A DNA stretch of 36,427 nucleotides from an uncultured cyanobacterium. GTDB lineage: Bacteria > Cyanobacteriota > Cyanobacteriia > Cyanobacteriales > FACHB-T130. This document shows, piece by piece, positions 9,641 to 15,797 of this stretch. The notes under the pieces were generated by a model. The model was not told the origin of the DNA. It was given only the letters and a program-made list of their open reading frames with translations, and searched no databases. A program made the translations under genes and the position numbers. How positions within the stretch are numbered: the stretch's first letter is position 1; each line of letters opens with the position of its first letter. The DNA is taken from NCBI GenBank assembly GCA_936920195.1, contig CAKZHE010000241.1, forward strand, positions 1-36,427, given 5' to 3'.

Positions 9641-9686
9641 AAATTAAGGGGGGGGGTTGTATTGAATGGGAATCCCCCCTTAATTT
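9641..9686. terminator. Long perfect hairpin between ppiase and GNAT genes
   Basis: A perfect 13-bp inverted repeat, AAATTAAGGGGGG (9641-9653) and CCCCCCTTAATTT (9674-9686), surrounds a 20-nt loop. It sits just after the stop of the minus-strand isomerase gene and before the GNAT start. It could act as a terminator or mRNA-stabilising hairpin, or be a small dispersed palindrome. The T-run expected after a classic terminator is weak. Confidence 0.6.
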
Positions 9687-9696
9687 GAACCAAAAT

Positions 9697-10836
9697 CTAA
9701 GCTGCCTGGGCGGTTGGTTGAACTAGATTTTCGGCTCCTTGAACTACTTTTGCCGATTGAATTTTGTCGCCTTCTTTTAATTCCCGTAAAATGTCTTGCC
9801 CTTCAGTGACATAGCCAAAGACTGAATAACGTCCATCCATGAGGTTTCTTCCGGCGGGAGTTAATTCGGCTTCAAATAAGAAGAAGAAAAACTGGGAAGA
9901 TCCCCCATCGGGTTCGCTTTCCGGGCGAGCCATTGCCACTGCTCCATAGGCAGAAAAAGGTAAAACTGGCTCGTCGCGATAGCGCCCCGCATCTTCTAAG
10001 GTGATACCATAGGTGGGAGTAGGATCGCCTTTAACTAGCACTTCTAGGGGAACGGCGCGGTATTTGCCTGTGTTGGGGTCGATAAATCCCACATCTTCCC
10101 CAATTGGATCGCCGGCTTGGACATAATAGGAGTCTTCGGCGCGGATAAATTCTAAGCCGTCATAAAAACCCCGTTGAACTAAATCAACAAAGTTTCCGGC
10201 GGTTACAGGGGCGCTGTAGCCGTCTACAACGATGGTGATTTTACCTTTATCTGTTACCATCTCTACCGTGGCACGACCCTTGAGTTGGGGCAGTTGGCTG
10301 TATTCCGAGGGGATTTCAAAGGGGAACTGCTGAACCATTAACTCTTCTAGTTGTCCTACGATATCTAGAGTTTGGTTTCGGAACAGTTTGATTTGGGCTT
10401 TATCTTGGTTTTCAATGGCTGTTCGCAGTTGAACTATTTGCTCTTTGGCAGCAGCGATCGCACTTTGGGCTTGACCCTGTTTTTCCGCTGGAATGCTGGC
10501 TAATAGTTTATCAGTTCGCTCGCTCAAAATCGTAGATGCTTTGGATACATCGGAGGCGATCGCATTCCAGCGCCGATTTGCCCGCAGTTGGTAGGCAATG
10601 TCTTCTAAACTAGCTTGTAATTCCCGCACGGTGGAATTGTCAATTGGCAAGGCATTCCGCAATAGCACCTTCCCATCGGTAATGGCATTCCCGGCAGGCA
10701 ACCCGCTAGATTTACCGCCAAAATTCCACCCCGCTGCACTCAACCCCAGAGAGAGCGTGACGGCTAGCAGCGTCAGCAAACAGGTTTTGGCTAAATTCTG
10801 AACCCAATTCCACTTTGAATTATTTAAATGCAGCAT
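9697..10836 (-). CDS. Cyclophilin-type peptidyl-prolyl isomerase, lumenal TLP40-like
   Basis: 379 residues. An N-terminal hydrophobic signal (about residues 15-38, TCLLTLLAVTLSLGLSAAGW) suggests export to the thylakoid lumen or periplasm. A helical segment of about 130 residues follows (LQASLEDIAYQLRANRRW, with heptad-like Leu and Gln). The C-terminal cyclophilin domain starts at about residue 190 (VEMVTDKGKITIVVDGYSAP, GNFVDLVQRGFYDGLEFIRA). It keeps SSQFFFFLFE and LDGRYSVFGYV-like motifs (here LMDGRYSVFGYV). This two-part architecture matches cyanobacterial and plant TLP38/TLP40 proteins. In known members the helical part acts with thylakoid phosphatase regulation and the isomerase part folds lumenal proteins. 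The promoter is divergent from the efp region. Confidence 0.9.
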   Translation of the reverse strand: MLHLNNSKWNWVQNLAKTCLLTLLAVTLSLGLSAAGWNFGGKSSGLPAGNAITDGKVLLRNALPIDNSTVRELQASLEDIAYQLRANRRWNAIASDVSKASTILSERTDKLLASIPAEKQGQAQSAIAAAKEQIVQLRTAIENQDKAQIKLFRNQTLDIVGQLEELMVQQFPFEIPSEYSQLPQLKGRATVEMVTDKGKITIVVDGYSAPVTAGNFVDLVQRGFYDGLEFIRAEDSYYVQAGDPIGEDVGFIDPNTGKYRAVPLEVLVKGDPTPTYGITLEDAGRYRDEPVLPFSAYGAVAMARPESEPDGGSSQFFFFLFEAELTPAGRNLMDGRYSVFGYVTEGQDILRELKEGDKIQSAKVVQGAENLVQPTAQAA

Positions 10837-10936
10837 AAATTAAATTTCAGCGCTCCGGTGGTATGGGCAGCGCGGTTAACTCAAAAACTCCATTGTTAAT
10901 CTTCCCACAGGCTGCCGGACACTTTATGAATTGATC

Positions 10937-10968
10937 TTGAGATCCAAGGAGCCGCTGAACGGTACAAT
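10937..10968 (+). promoter_or_regulatory. Candidate promoter for the structured RNA / efp
   Basis: A good -10 hexamer, TACAAT (10963-10968), follows a weak -35-like TTGAGA (10937-10942) at a 20-nt spacing, longer than ideal. It precedes the structured RNA and efp and would read through both. The call rests on consensus match only. Confidence 0.35.
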
Positions 10969-10997
10969 TAAGGCCGATTGTTCTGCCCAAGGAATTC

Positions 10998-11481
10998 CAG
11001 CGTCAGTAACTCAGCCCTAAAGGGACTGAGCTTGTAAGAGAAATCAAGCAAGCTGTGCTGACCAGCCTAAGTCTTAACGGTTCGACTTAGCTCACCGTAA
11101 ACTGACTACGTTTTGAGAGTCACGACACCTCGGAATGCGAAGCTAGTTCCCTGCTCTGTCGCTTGCAGTTAAACAGTCTTAAAGTCACTGAGACAGTGCT
11201 GCAAGCCTAACAAGCTCTTAAAACCTTGGCGAAGCTAACATCACCCCGCAAGGGAGGCTCCTACCAGAGCAAAAATAAACTATGCGTACAGAGTTGCGAG
11301 GCTTGAAGTGGTAACTGTCCCACTGAAAGTACATTACAAAAGTACACCGAGTTAAGCAACTCCAAGGCGGTAGTTAATCAGAAAAGATTCAAGAAAGATT
11401 GAAGGCGGTTAAAACCGCTTGAGTCGTGTTTCCACGCTAGGTCTAAAGACACGCTTGTTTCCACACTCCCATGAGGTTTTT
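10998..11481 (+). ncRNA. Large structured RNA, HEARO/IscB omega-RNA-like, no ORF
   Basis: The 645-bp gap before efp is not empty. It carries a dense series of perfect stems: CTCAG/CTGAG (11010/11026), AGCTTG/CAAGCT (11029/11049), CTAAGTC/GACTTAG (11067/11084), GCTTGCAG/CTGCAAGC (11161/11199) enclosing CACTG-AGA-CAGTG, CCC-GCAA-GGG, GAGTTGC/GCAACTC (11291/11356) enclosing AGTGG/CCACT, and GCGGTT-AA-AACCGC (11405). The loop ACGGT (11077-11081) pairs with ACCGT (11094-11098), making an H-type pseudoknot. CGTG-TTTC-CACG and GTC-TAAA-GAC hairpins follow, then GAGG five nucleotides before the efp ATG. The layout (long multi-stem RNA with pseudoknot ending just before a start codon) resembles HEARO RNAs, the guide-carrying omega-RNAs of IscB nucleases, which are abundant in some cyanobacteria. 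The structure is seen; the family name is recalled from pattern and is not proven. Alternatives are an efp leader or another large RNA class. Confidence 0.55.
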
Positions 11482-12075
11482 ATGATTTCTAGTAACGATT
11501 TACGACCGGGTGTTGCCATTGAATTAGAAGGTAAAGTCTGGCGGGTAGTGGAATTCCTCCACGTTAAGCCCGGTAAAGGCGCGGCTTTTGTGCGGACAAA
11601 ACTAAAAAATGCTCAAAGTGGCTCAGTCAACGAACATACCTTTCGGGCTGGGGAATCAGTCGCAGAAGCGAATTTAGAGAAGCTGACCATGCAATATACC
11701 TATAAAGATGGGGATAATTTCGTCTTTATGGATATGGAAACTTTTGAAGAAAGTACCCTGATTGCGACACAAATTGGCGATCGCGTCAAATATCTCACAG
11801 AAGGGATGGAAGTGAATGTGGTTTTTTGGAACCAAACCGTTGAGAAAAACGGTAAAAAAGAGGTTCAAAAACAGGTTTTGGAAGTAGAATTACCGAATAC
11901 GGTGGTACTGACAATAATTCAAACCGATCCCGGCGTGCGGGGCGATACGGCGACAGGCGGGACTAAACCAGCGACGGTGGAAACTGGGGCGCAAGTGATG
12001 GTTCCCCTATTTATTTCTGAGGGTGAAAAGATTAAGATTGACACCCGCGACGATTCCTATATCGGACGCGAGTAA
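11482..12075 (+). CDS. efp: Translation elongation factor P
   Basis: The 197-residue protein starts at [10 protein letters not shown], the conserved start of cyanobacterial EF-P; a longer in-frame start at 11419 lies inside the structured RNA and is rejected. EF-P enters the ribosome between P and E sites and relieves stalling at proline runs. Three beta-barrel domains are present: the KOW-like N-terminus with the tip loop [10 protein letters not shown] (Lys32 at the tip), the middle OB domain, and the C-terminal OB domain ending [14 protein letters not shown]. It is about 10 residues longer than usual because the middle domain carries an extra Lys-rich loop ([11 protein letters not shown]) before QVLEVELP. 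The start is preceded by GAGG with a 6-nt spacer that belongs to the upstream RNA. It is followed by accB, the usual cyanobacterial neighbour. Confidence 0.97.
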   Translation: MISSNDLRPGVAIELEGKVWRVVEFLHVKPGKGAAFVRTKLKNAQSGSVNEHTFRAGESVAEANLEKLTMQYTYKDGDNFVFMDMETFEESTLIATQIGDRVKYLTEGMEVNVVFWNQTVEKNGKKEVQKQVLEVELPNTVVLTIIQTDPGVRGDTATGGTKPATVETGAQVMVPLFISEGEKIKIDTRDDSYIGRE

Positions 12076-12201
12076 TCTGGCACTCCTAGGCGAGTAGCTA
12101 TTTGGTGGCTTGACCTAGGGGTTGCGCCCTAGAGCGATGACCTCAAAAATAGTAAGCTGCTAATTAATCTGCAACTGGCAATTTTTCCCAAATTTTGGCT
12201 C

Positions 12202-12696
12202 ATGACACTAGACTTTGAACAAATTCGCGAACTGATCGCCGCGATCGCTCAGACTGATATTACGGAATTAACTTTAAAAAGCACTGATTTTGAATTAAGC
12301 GTCCGCAAAGGTGGGATAATTAATTCAGAATTAATTTCTCGCAATCTGGCGATCCCTGGTGCGATCGCCTCTATTCCAGTCCCTGCCCAACCTATTTCTG
12401 AACCAGTGAGTCGGGAGGCAAATATACCTAGTCCTCCCGCCATTGATAAAAAATGGTTGGAAGTTACTTCACCTATGGTAGGAACATTTTACCGAGCGCC
12501 CGGTCCTGATGAACCGCCGTTTGTGGAAGTGGGCGATCGCATCCGAGTTGGTCAAACAGTCTGTATCATTGAAGCGATGAAGCTAATGAATGAAATTGAA
12601 GCTGAAATTTCTGGGCAGATAGTGGAAATATTGGCGAAAAATGGCGAACCTGTAGAATATGGTCAAGTATTGATGCGGATTAATCCGGATCAATAA
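12202..12696 (+). CDS. accB: Biotin carboxyl carrier protein of acetyl-CoA carboxylase
   Basis: The 164-residue protein carries biotin between the carboxylase and carboxyltransferase halves of acetyl-CoA carboxylase, the first step of fatty-acid synthesis. An N-terminal helical region ([20 protein letters not shown]) is followed by a Pro/Ala-rich linker (about 50-85). The lipoyl/biotinyl domain has the biotinylation site EAMKLMNEI (Lys127) and the thumb region ([16 protein letters not shown]) that marks acetyl-CoA carboxylase carriers. It lies 126 bp after efp on the same strand, the order found widely in cyanobacteria. Both length and motifs are ordinary. Confidence 0.97.
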   Translation: MTLDFEQIRELIAAIAQTDITELTLKSTDFELSVRKGGIINSELISRNLAIPGAIASIPVPAQPISEPVSREANIPSPPAIDKKWLEVTSPMVGTFYRAPGPDEPPFVEVGDRIRVGQTVCIIEAMKLMNEIEAEISGQIVEILAKNGEPVEYGQVLMRINPDQ

Positions 12697-12762
12697 TTAC
12701 TTTATTGTCATAGACAGATTAGCTGCTAAAATTTGGGGATCAGTCTGTTGGGAATAATTTTC

Positions 12763-13146
12763 ATGTCACAGCCCAAACCTGTACCGCCGGAAGTGATTCA
12801 ACAAGTTGCCGAGTATTTCAGTATCCTCAGCGAACCAATGCGCCTGCGAATCTTAAATTTACTGCGGGATGGGGAAAAATGCGTTCAAGATTTGGTCGAA
12901 GCTACTCACACTAGCCAAGCCAATGTTTCTAAACACCTAAAAGTAATGCTGCAAGCAGGCATACTTACCCGCCGCAGCGAAGGTACTTGTGCTTATTATA
13001 AAGTCGAAGACGAACTAATTTTTGAATTGTGCAATCAGGTGTGCGATCGCCTTGCCACCAGGATTGAACAGCAAGCTCGTCATTTTCGGGACTTTAGTTT
13101 AGCAACTAAACATTTAGCTGCTGAGAAAGCCCCCCAAGCTTTATAG
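12763..13146 (+). CDS. ArsR/SmtB-family transcriptional regulator
   Basis: The 127-residue protein starts at MSQPKPVPPE; a TTG start 30 bp earlier is possible but adds a hydrophobic stretch unlike the family. It is a winged-helix dimeric repressor: ILSEPMRLRILNLLRDGEKC, then the recognition helix in TSQANVSKHLKVMLQAGIL and the wing RRSEGTCAYYKV. The classic ELCVCD metal site of SmtB/ArsR is absent. Cys residues lie in GEKCVQDL, GTCAYY and ELCNQVCDRL, so metal or thiol sensing is possible but not shown. Its target is unknown. Its last six bases overlap the convergent GerMN gene. Confidence 0.9.
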   Translation: MSQPKPVPPEVIQQVAEYFSILSEPMRLRILNLLRDGEKCVQDLVEATHTSQANVSKHLKVMLQAGILTRRSEGTCAYYKVEDELIFELCNQVCDRLATRIEQQARHFRDFSLATKHLAAEKAPQAL

Positions 13147-13758
13147 TTTGAAATTGTCCTCAAAATTCTTGCGAGTCATCGGTTGATCGAGTACAATGCC
13201 CTCGCCGCCTAAAACATCTAGTTTTTTGCCCTCAACTTTTACCCACACTTTGGCGCTAGGATTGAGGGTAGTGGCGGTATAGAGGATTTGTCCCAAGCGA
13301 CCGCTCATGGAAGCGCTGCCGCCTCCAGAGGTAAACTCAGTGGAAAGATCCACATAAACATCATTATCCCGCACTTCTATACTGCGAATCTTAGTACCAG
13401 CGGGAATAGTGCTACTCAGGGTTTTATCCTTTGAGCCAGCCAGTAACTGTTGAAAAGCTCCCTCTAATAGAGCATTGGGTTTATTGGTTTTTTCTAATTT
13501 AATCGGACTAGGAACCAGGGCAATATTTTTCCCAGTATCTTTCAGCCAATAGATTTGGACTGTTTCGGTATTGGCATCAGCCACTGGGGATGGCAGTTTC
13601 TGGGTAGAAGTCGGAGCTTGGGAGGTGGGTGCTATTGGCACTGATGGAGCGGAACTCAATAGCCACCAAGCGGTACTACCGCCAGCTGCTAAGACGGCGG
13701 CGGAGATACCTGCAACGACACCAAGAGGAATGCGACGGGCGGATTGTTGTTCTTGCAT
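13141..13758 (-). CDS. GerMN-domain membrane-anchored protein
   Basis: 205 residues. A single N-terminal membrane anchor (about residues 10-35, VVAGISAAVLAAGGSTAWWL) is followed by a Pro/Ser/Thr-rich linker and a GerMN-like domain (about 65-185) with IYWLKDTGKNIALVPSPI, a region like the LLAG....LSSTIPAGTKIRSI segment, and DVYVDLSTEF. GerMN domains occur in sporulation protein GerM and in many non-sporulating bacteria, where the role is poorly known; an envelope or peptidoglycan function is inferred. It is convergent with the ArsR gene, with a 6-bp overlap at the stops. The upstream 218-bp gap holds nothing distinctive. Confidence 0.8.
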   Translation of the reverse strand: MQEQQSARRIPLGVVAGISAAVLAAGGSTAWWLLSSAPSVPIAPTSQAPTSTQKLPSPVADANTETVQIYWLKDTGKNIALVPSPIKLEKTNKPNALLEGAFQQLLAGSKDKTLSSTIPAGTKIRSIEVRDNDVYVDLSTEFTSGGGSASMSGRLGQILYTATTLNPSAKVWVKVEGKKLDVLGGEGIVLDQPMTRKNFEDNFKL

Positions 13759-13976
13759 ATATTTACCCTCCGTAGTGGGAAGAGATAGCTGCCAGGAGGT
13801 CTTATAACGATCATACAGTCCCCTTACTCTGTTTCCCGAAAGATGTAATTCGAGATCTCTAGCCAGTAGGGTGCATTACGCGATCGCTTGTTTAATGAAA
13901 ATATTCTGATCCCACCAAGGCACAAAGTATAGAGAATCTATAGCAACTGTCTTGTAGGATAACATTCTCTAAGTAG

Positions 13977-14696
13977 ATGGTGATTAACTTTCCCCTAAAC
14001 ATCAGCATTAACCGAGTAATTCATCTCAGCCATATTATCGACCAAAATATTCCCAAATGGCCTGGAGATCCGGCGGTAGAATTAGAACCAGTGGCAGAAA
14101 TAGCTACCGATGGCTATTTTCTCCGCCGATTTTCCTTGGGAGAACACAGCGCCACTCATATCAATGCCCCAAATAGTTTTGATATCAATGGGGCTGGAAT
14201 TGAGACATATCCCGCTGAATCACTAATTGCCCCAGCCATAATTATTGATGTGCGACAACCAGCCGCTGTTAATCCTGATTATTTACTCACGGTTGAAGAT
14301 GTTTTAAATTGGGAAAACCAATTTGGTTTAGTTCCCTGTGGTAGCATCGTAATTGTATTTACCGGATGGCAGTTTAAATGGGCAGATAGTCAAGAATTCT
14401 TCAATCAGGATGCGGCTGGAAAAATGCACTTTCCGGGATTTAGCAGTAATGCAACTAAATTTTTATTGTCAGAGCGAAAAATTGCTGGAGTAGGAATTGA
14501 TACCCACGGCGTTGATTCCGGACAAGATGATAATTTTGCCACCAATCATCAAGTATTAGCCCAGGGGGGAATTGTATTAGAAAATCTAACTAATTTAGAT
14601 CAACTGCCTGCTCAAGGTACACTTTTGGTAATTGGGATTTTGCGCCTACGGGGTGGTTCTGGCTCTCCAGCCGCAGTCATGGCTTTAGTTCCTTAA
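13977..14696 (+). CDS. Cyclase-family (kynurenine formamidase-like) metal-hydrolase fold protein
   Basis: The 239-residue protein belongs to the cyclase/kynurenine formamidase-like family (PF04199), whose known members hydrolyse amides or isatin with Mn or Zn. Seen: the N-terminal SHIIDQNIPKWPGDP signature, a motif corresponding to HxGTHxDxPxH (here HSATHINAPNSF), and the late GIDTHGVDSGQDD segment. Two usual metal ligands differ: the Asp position is Asn and the last His is Ser. The first two His are kept. This may mark a cyanobacterial subfamily rather than loss of activity. The protein is followed 39 bp downstream by the NADAR gene on the same strand. Confidence 0.85.
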   Translation: MVINFPLNISINRVIHLSHIIDQNIPKWPGDPAVELEPVAEIATDGYFLRRFSLGEHSATHINAPNSFDINGAGIETYPAESLIAPAIIIDVRQPAAVNPDYLLTVEDVLNWENQFGLVPCGSIVIVFTGWQFKWADSQEFFNQDAAGKMHFPGFSSNATKFLLSERKIAGVGIDTHGVDSGQDDNFATNHQVLAQGGIVLENLTNLDQLPAQGTLLVIGILRLRGGSGSPAAVMALVP

Positions 14697-14735
14697 AATC
14701 TTTTATTTTTCGCAATTTCAACGGAGGGAAAAAAG

Positions 14736-15194
14736 ATGCCTGTTTACTTTTATAGTACCCGCGATCGCTACGGTTCTTTCTCCAACTTTTCCGCCCACGG
14801 CTTTGAATTAGATGGCGCTTATTGGCCTACTTCGGAGCATTATTTTCAAGCCCAAAAATTTGTTGGTACTCCCCACGTCGATCAAATTCGCCAAGCGAAA
14901 ACTGCTAAAGAAGCAGCCAAAATGGGGCGGGAGCGATCGCGTCCTTTACGCTCCGATTGGGAAGCAGTTAAAGACGATATCATGTACCAAGCCGTGCTGA
15001 AGAAATTTCAAACCCATGCAGACATTCGGGAAATTCTCTTATCTACAGGTGAAGAAGAATTAGTGGAAAATTCTCCCATTGATTATTATTGGGGTTGCGG
15101 TGCTGACGGCAGTGGCAAAAACCAGTTGGGAATCACTTTAATGGCAGTACGGCAGATTTTACGCGATCGCCAATCAACATCACAATTGCTATGA
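14736..15194 (+). CDS. NADAR-family protein (YbiA-like)
   Basis: The 152-residue protein fits the NADAR domain. Seen: FYSTRDRYGSFSNFSAHGFE, the WPTSEHYFQAQKF motif with the catalytic-region Glu, the AKTAKEAAKMGRERSRPLR helix, and the C-terminal YYWGCGADGSGKNQLGITLM signature. NADAR enzymes are N-glycosidases acting on ADP-ribose derivatives; some process riboflavin intermediates (YbiA/RibX), and others remove ADP-ribose from guanine in DNA and pair with DarT1 toxins. No DarT or ADP-ribosyltransferase is adjacent, so the substrate is open. A strong SD (GGAGGG, about 14722) precedes the ATG. Confidence 0.93.
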   Translation: MPVYFYSTRDRYGSFSNFSAHGFELDGAYWPTSEHYFQAQKFVGTPHVDQIRQAKTAKEAAKMGRERSRPLRSDWEAVKDDIMYQAVLKKFQTHADIREILLSTGEEELVENSPIDYYWGCGADGSGKNQLGITLMAVRQILRDRQSTSQLL

Positions 15195-15246
15195 CTACCA
15201 GATTAAGATAACTCGCTTGATCCACGACCAATTTGCCAAGTAATTA

Positions 15247-15311
15247 GTAGGGTGTGTTAGCGCAGCGTAACGCACCATCAACGCTATATGCGGAGTAAAT
15301 GCGTAAGTCCT
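15247..15311. repeat. MITE-like repeat family B, copy 1 (left end missing)
   Basis: Shares the palindromic core GGTG(T/C)GTTAGCGC...GCGTAACGCACC and the right end TGCGTAAGTCCT with copies at 25565, 29728 and 32085. The left terminal AGGACTTACGCA is absent here. Confidence 0.75.
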
Positions 15312-15350
15312 GGTAATATCATATCTGGTCGATTGCCCACTATTAAACTG

Positions 15351-15439
15351 GTTCCTAGGCTCTGCCTCGCTTGGAGATCGTCAAAGCAGAGCCTAGGAAC
15401 GAGTGATTAATCATGGTTGTTCGACCGGACATGATATAG
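15351..15439. repeat. Dispersed palindromic repeat family A (copy 2)
   Basis: Starts GTTCCTAGGCTCTGCC, closes the palindrome at GGCAGAGCCTAGGAAC-like sequence, and ends with the ATCATGGTTGTTCGACCGG tail shared with the repeat at the window start. This 603-bp gap (15195-15797) otherwise holds a family B copy, one hairpin (15548) and AT-rich promoter-type sequence before glgP; no gene is seen. Confidence 0.8.
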
Positions 15440-15547
15440 TGTATTTCCAGTGCTGCAATTCCTAAGAAGGAGTCATCCTGACAAAAATATCCCCATAGAA
15501 ATATCCGTCAAGTCGCTTCGCTCCAATTCAAAATTCAAAATTAAAGA

Positions 15548-15580
15548 CAATTAGTGGGAGCTTGAACTCACCACTAATTG
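15548..15580. other. Strong 10-13 bp hairpin of unknown role
   Basis: CAATTAGTGG (15548-15557) pairs perfectly with CCACTAATTG (15571-15580). An inner GAG/CTC extends the stem with one bulged A. It lies 217 bp before glgP, with no T-run, so it is not a simple terminator. It could be the core of a small RNA or a leader structure. Confidence 0.5.
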
Positions 15581-15797
15581 AAGACCGCCAAATCAAAGAT
15601 TGTGGTATTGAATTCACTTTTTAAGAGCGCTACTCACTTATACAAGCTATTTATAGCAATTATTATTTAATGGTTACTAAACTCAGATTCCAGGCCGATC
15701 GCGCGATCGCCCAAAATAATATTGAAGAATACTGAATTTGTGACCGATTGGGGGAGACAATACAGTTAAATTTCAGAATTGGAGACTCTGTAGCTAT

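Noticed and set aside
9622-9693. Longer GNAT start
   Set aside because: It is encoded by the palindromic hairpin; the ATG at 9621 begins family similarity.
11000-11480. Group I or II intron, tmRNA, RNase P RNA or rRNA fragment in the efp gap
   Set aside because: No intron GUGYG boundary or domain V, no tmRNA tag frame, and none of the conserved RNase P or rRNA blocks are visible.
11419-11481. Upstream in-frame extension of efp (21 extra codons)
   Set aside because: EF-P of cyanobacteria starts MISSND; the extra part lies in RNA hairpins.
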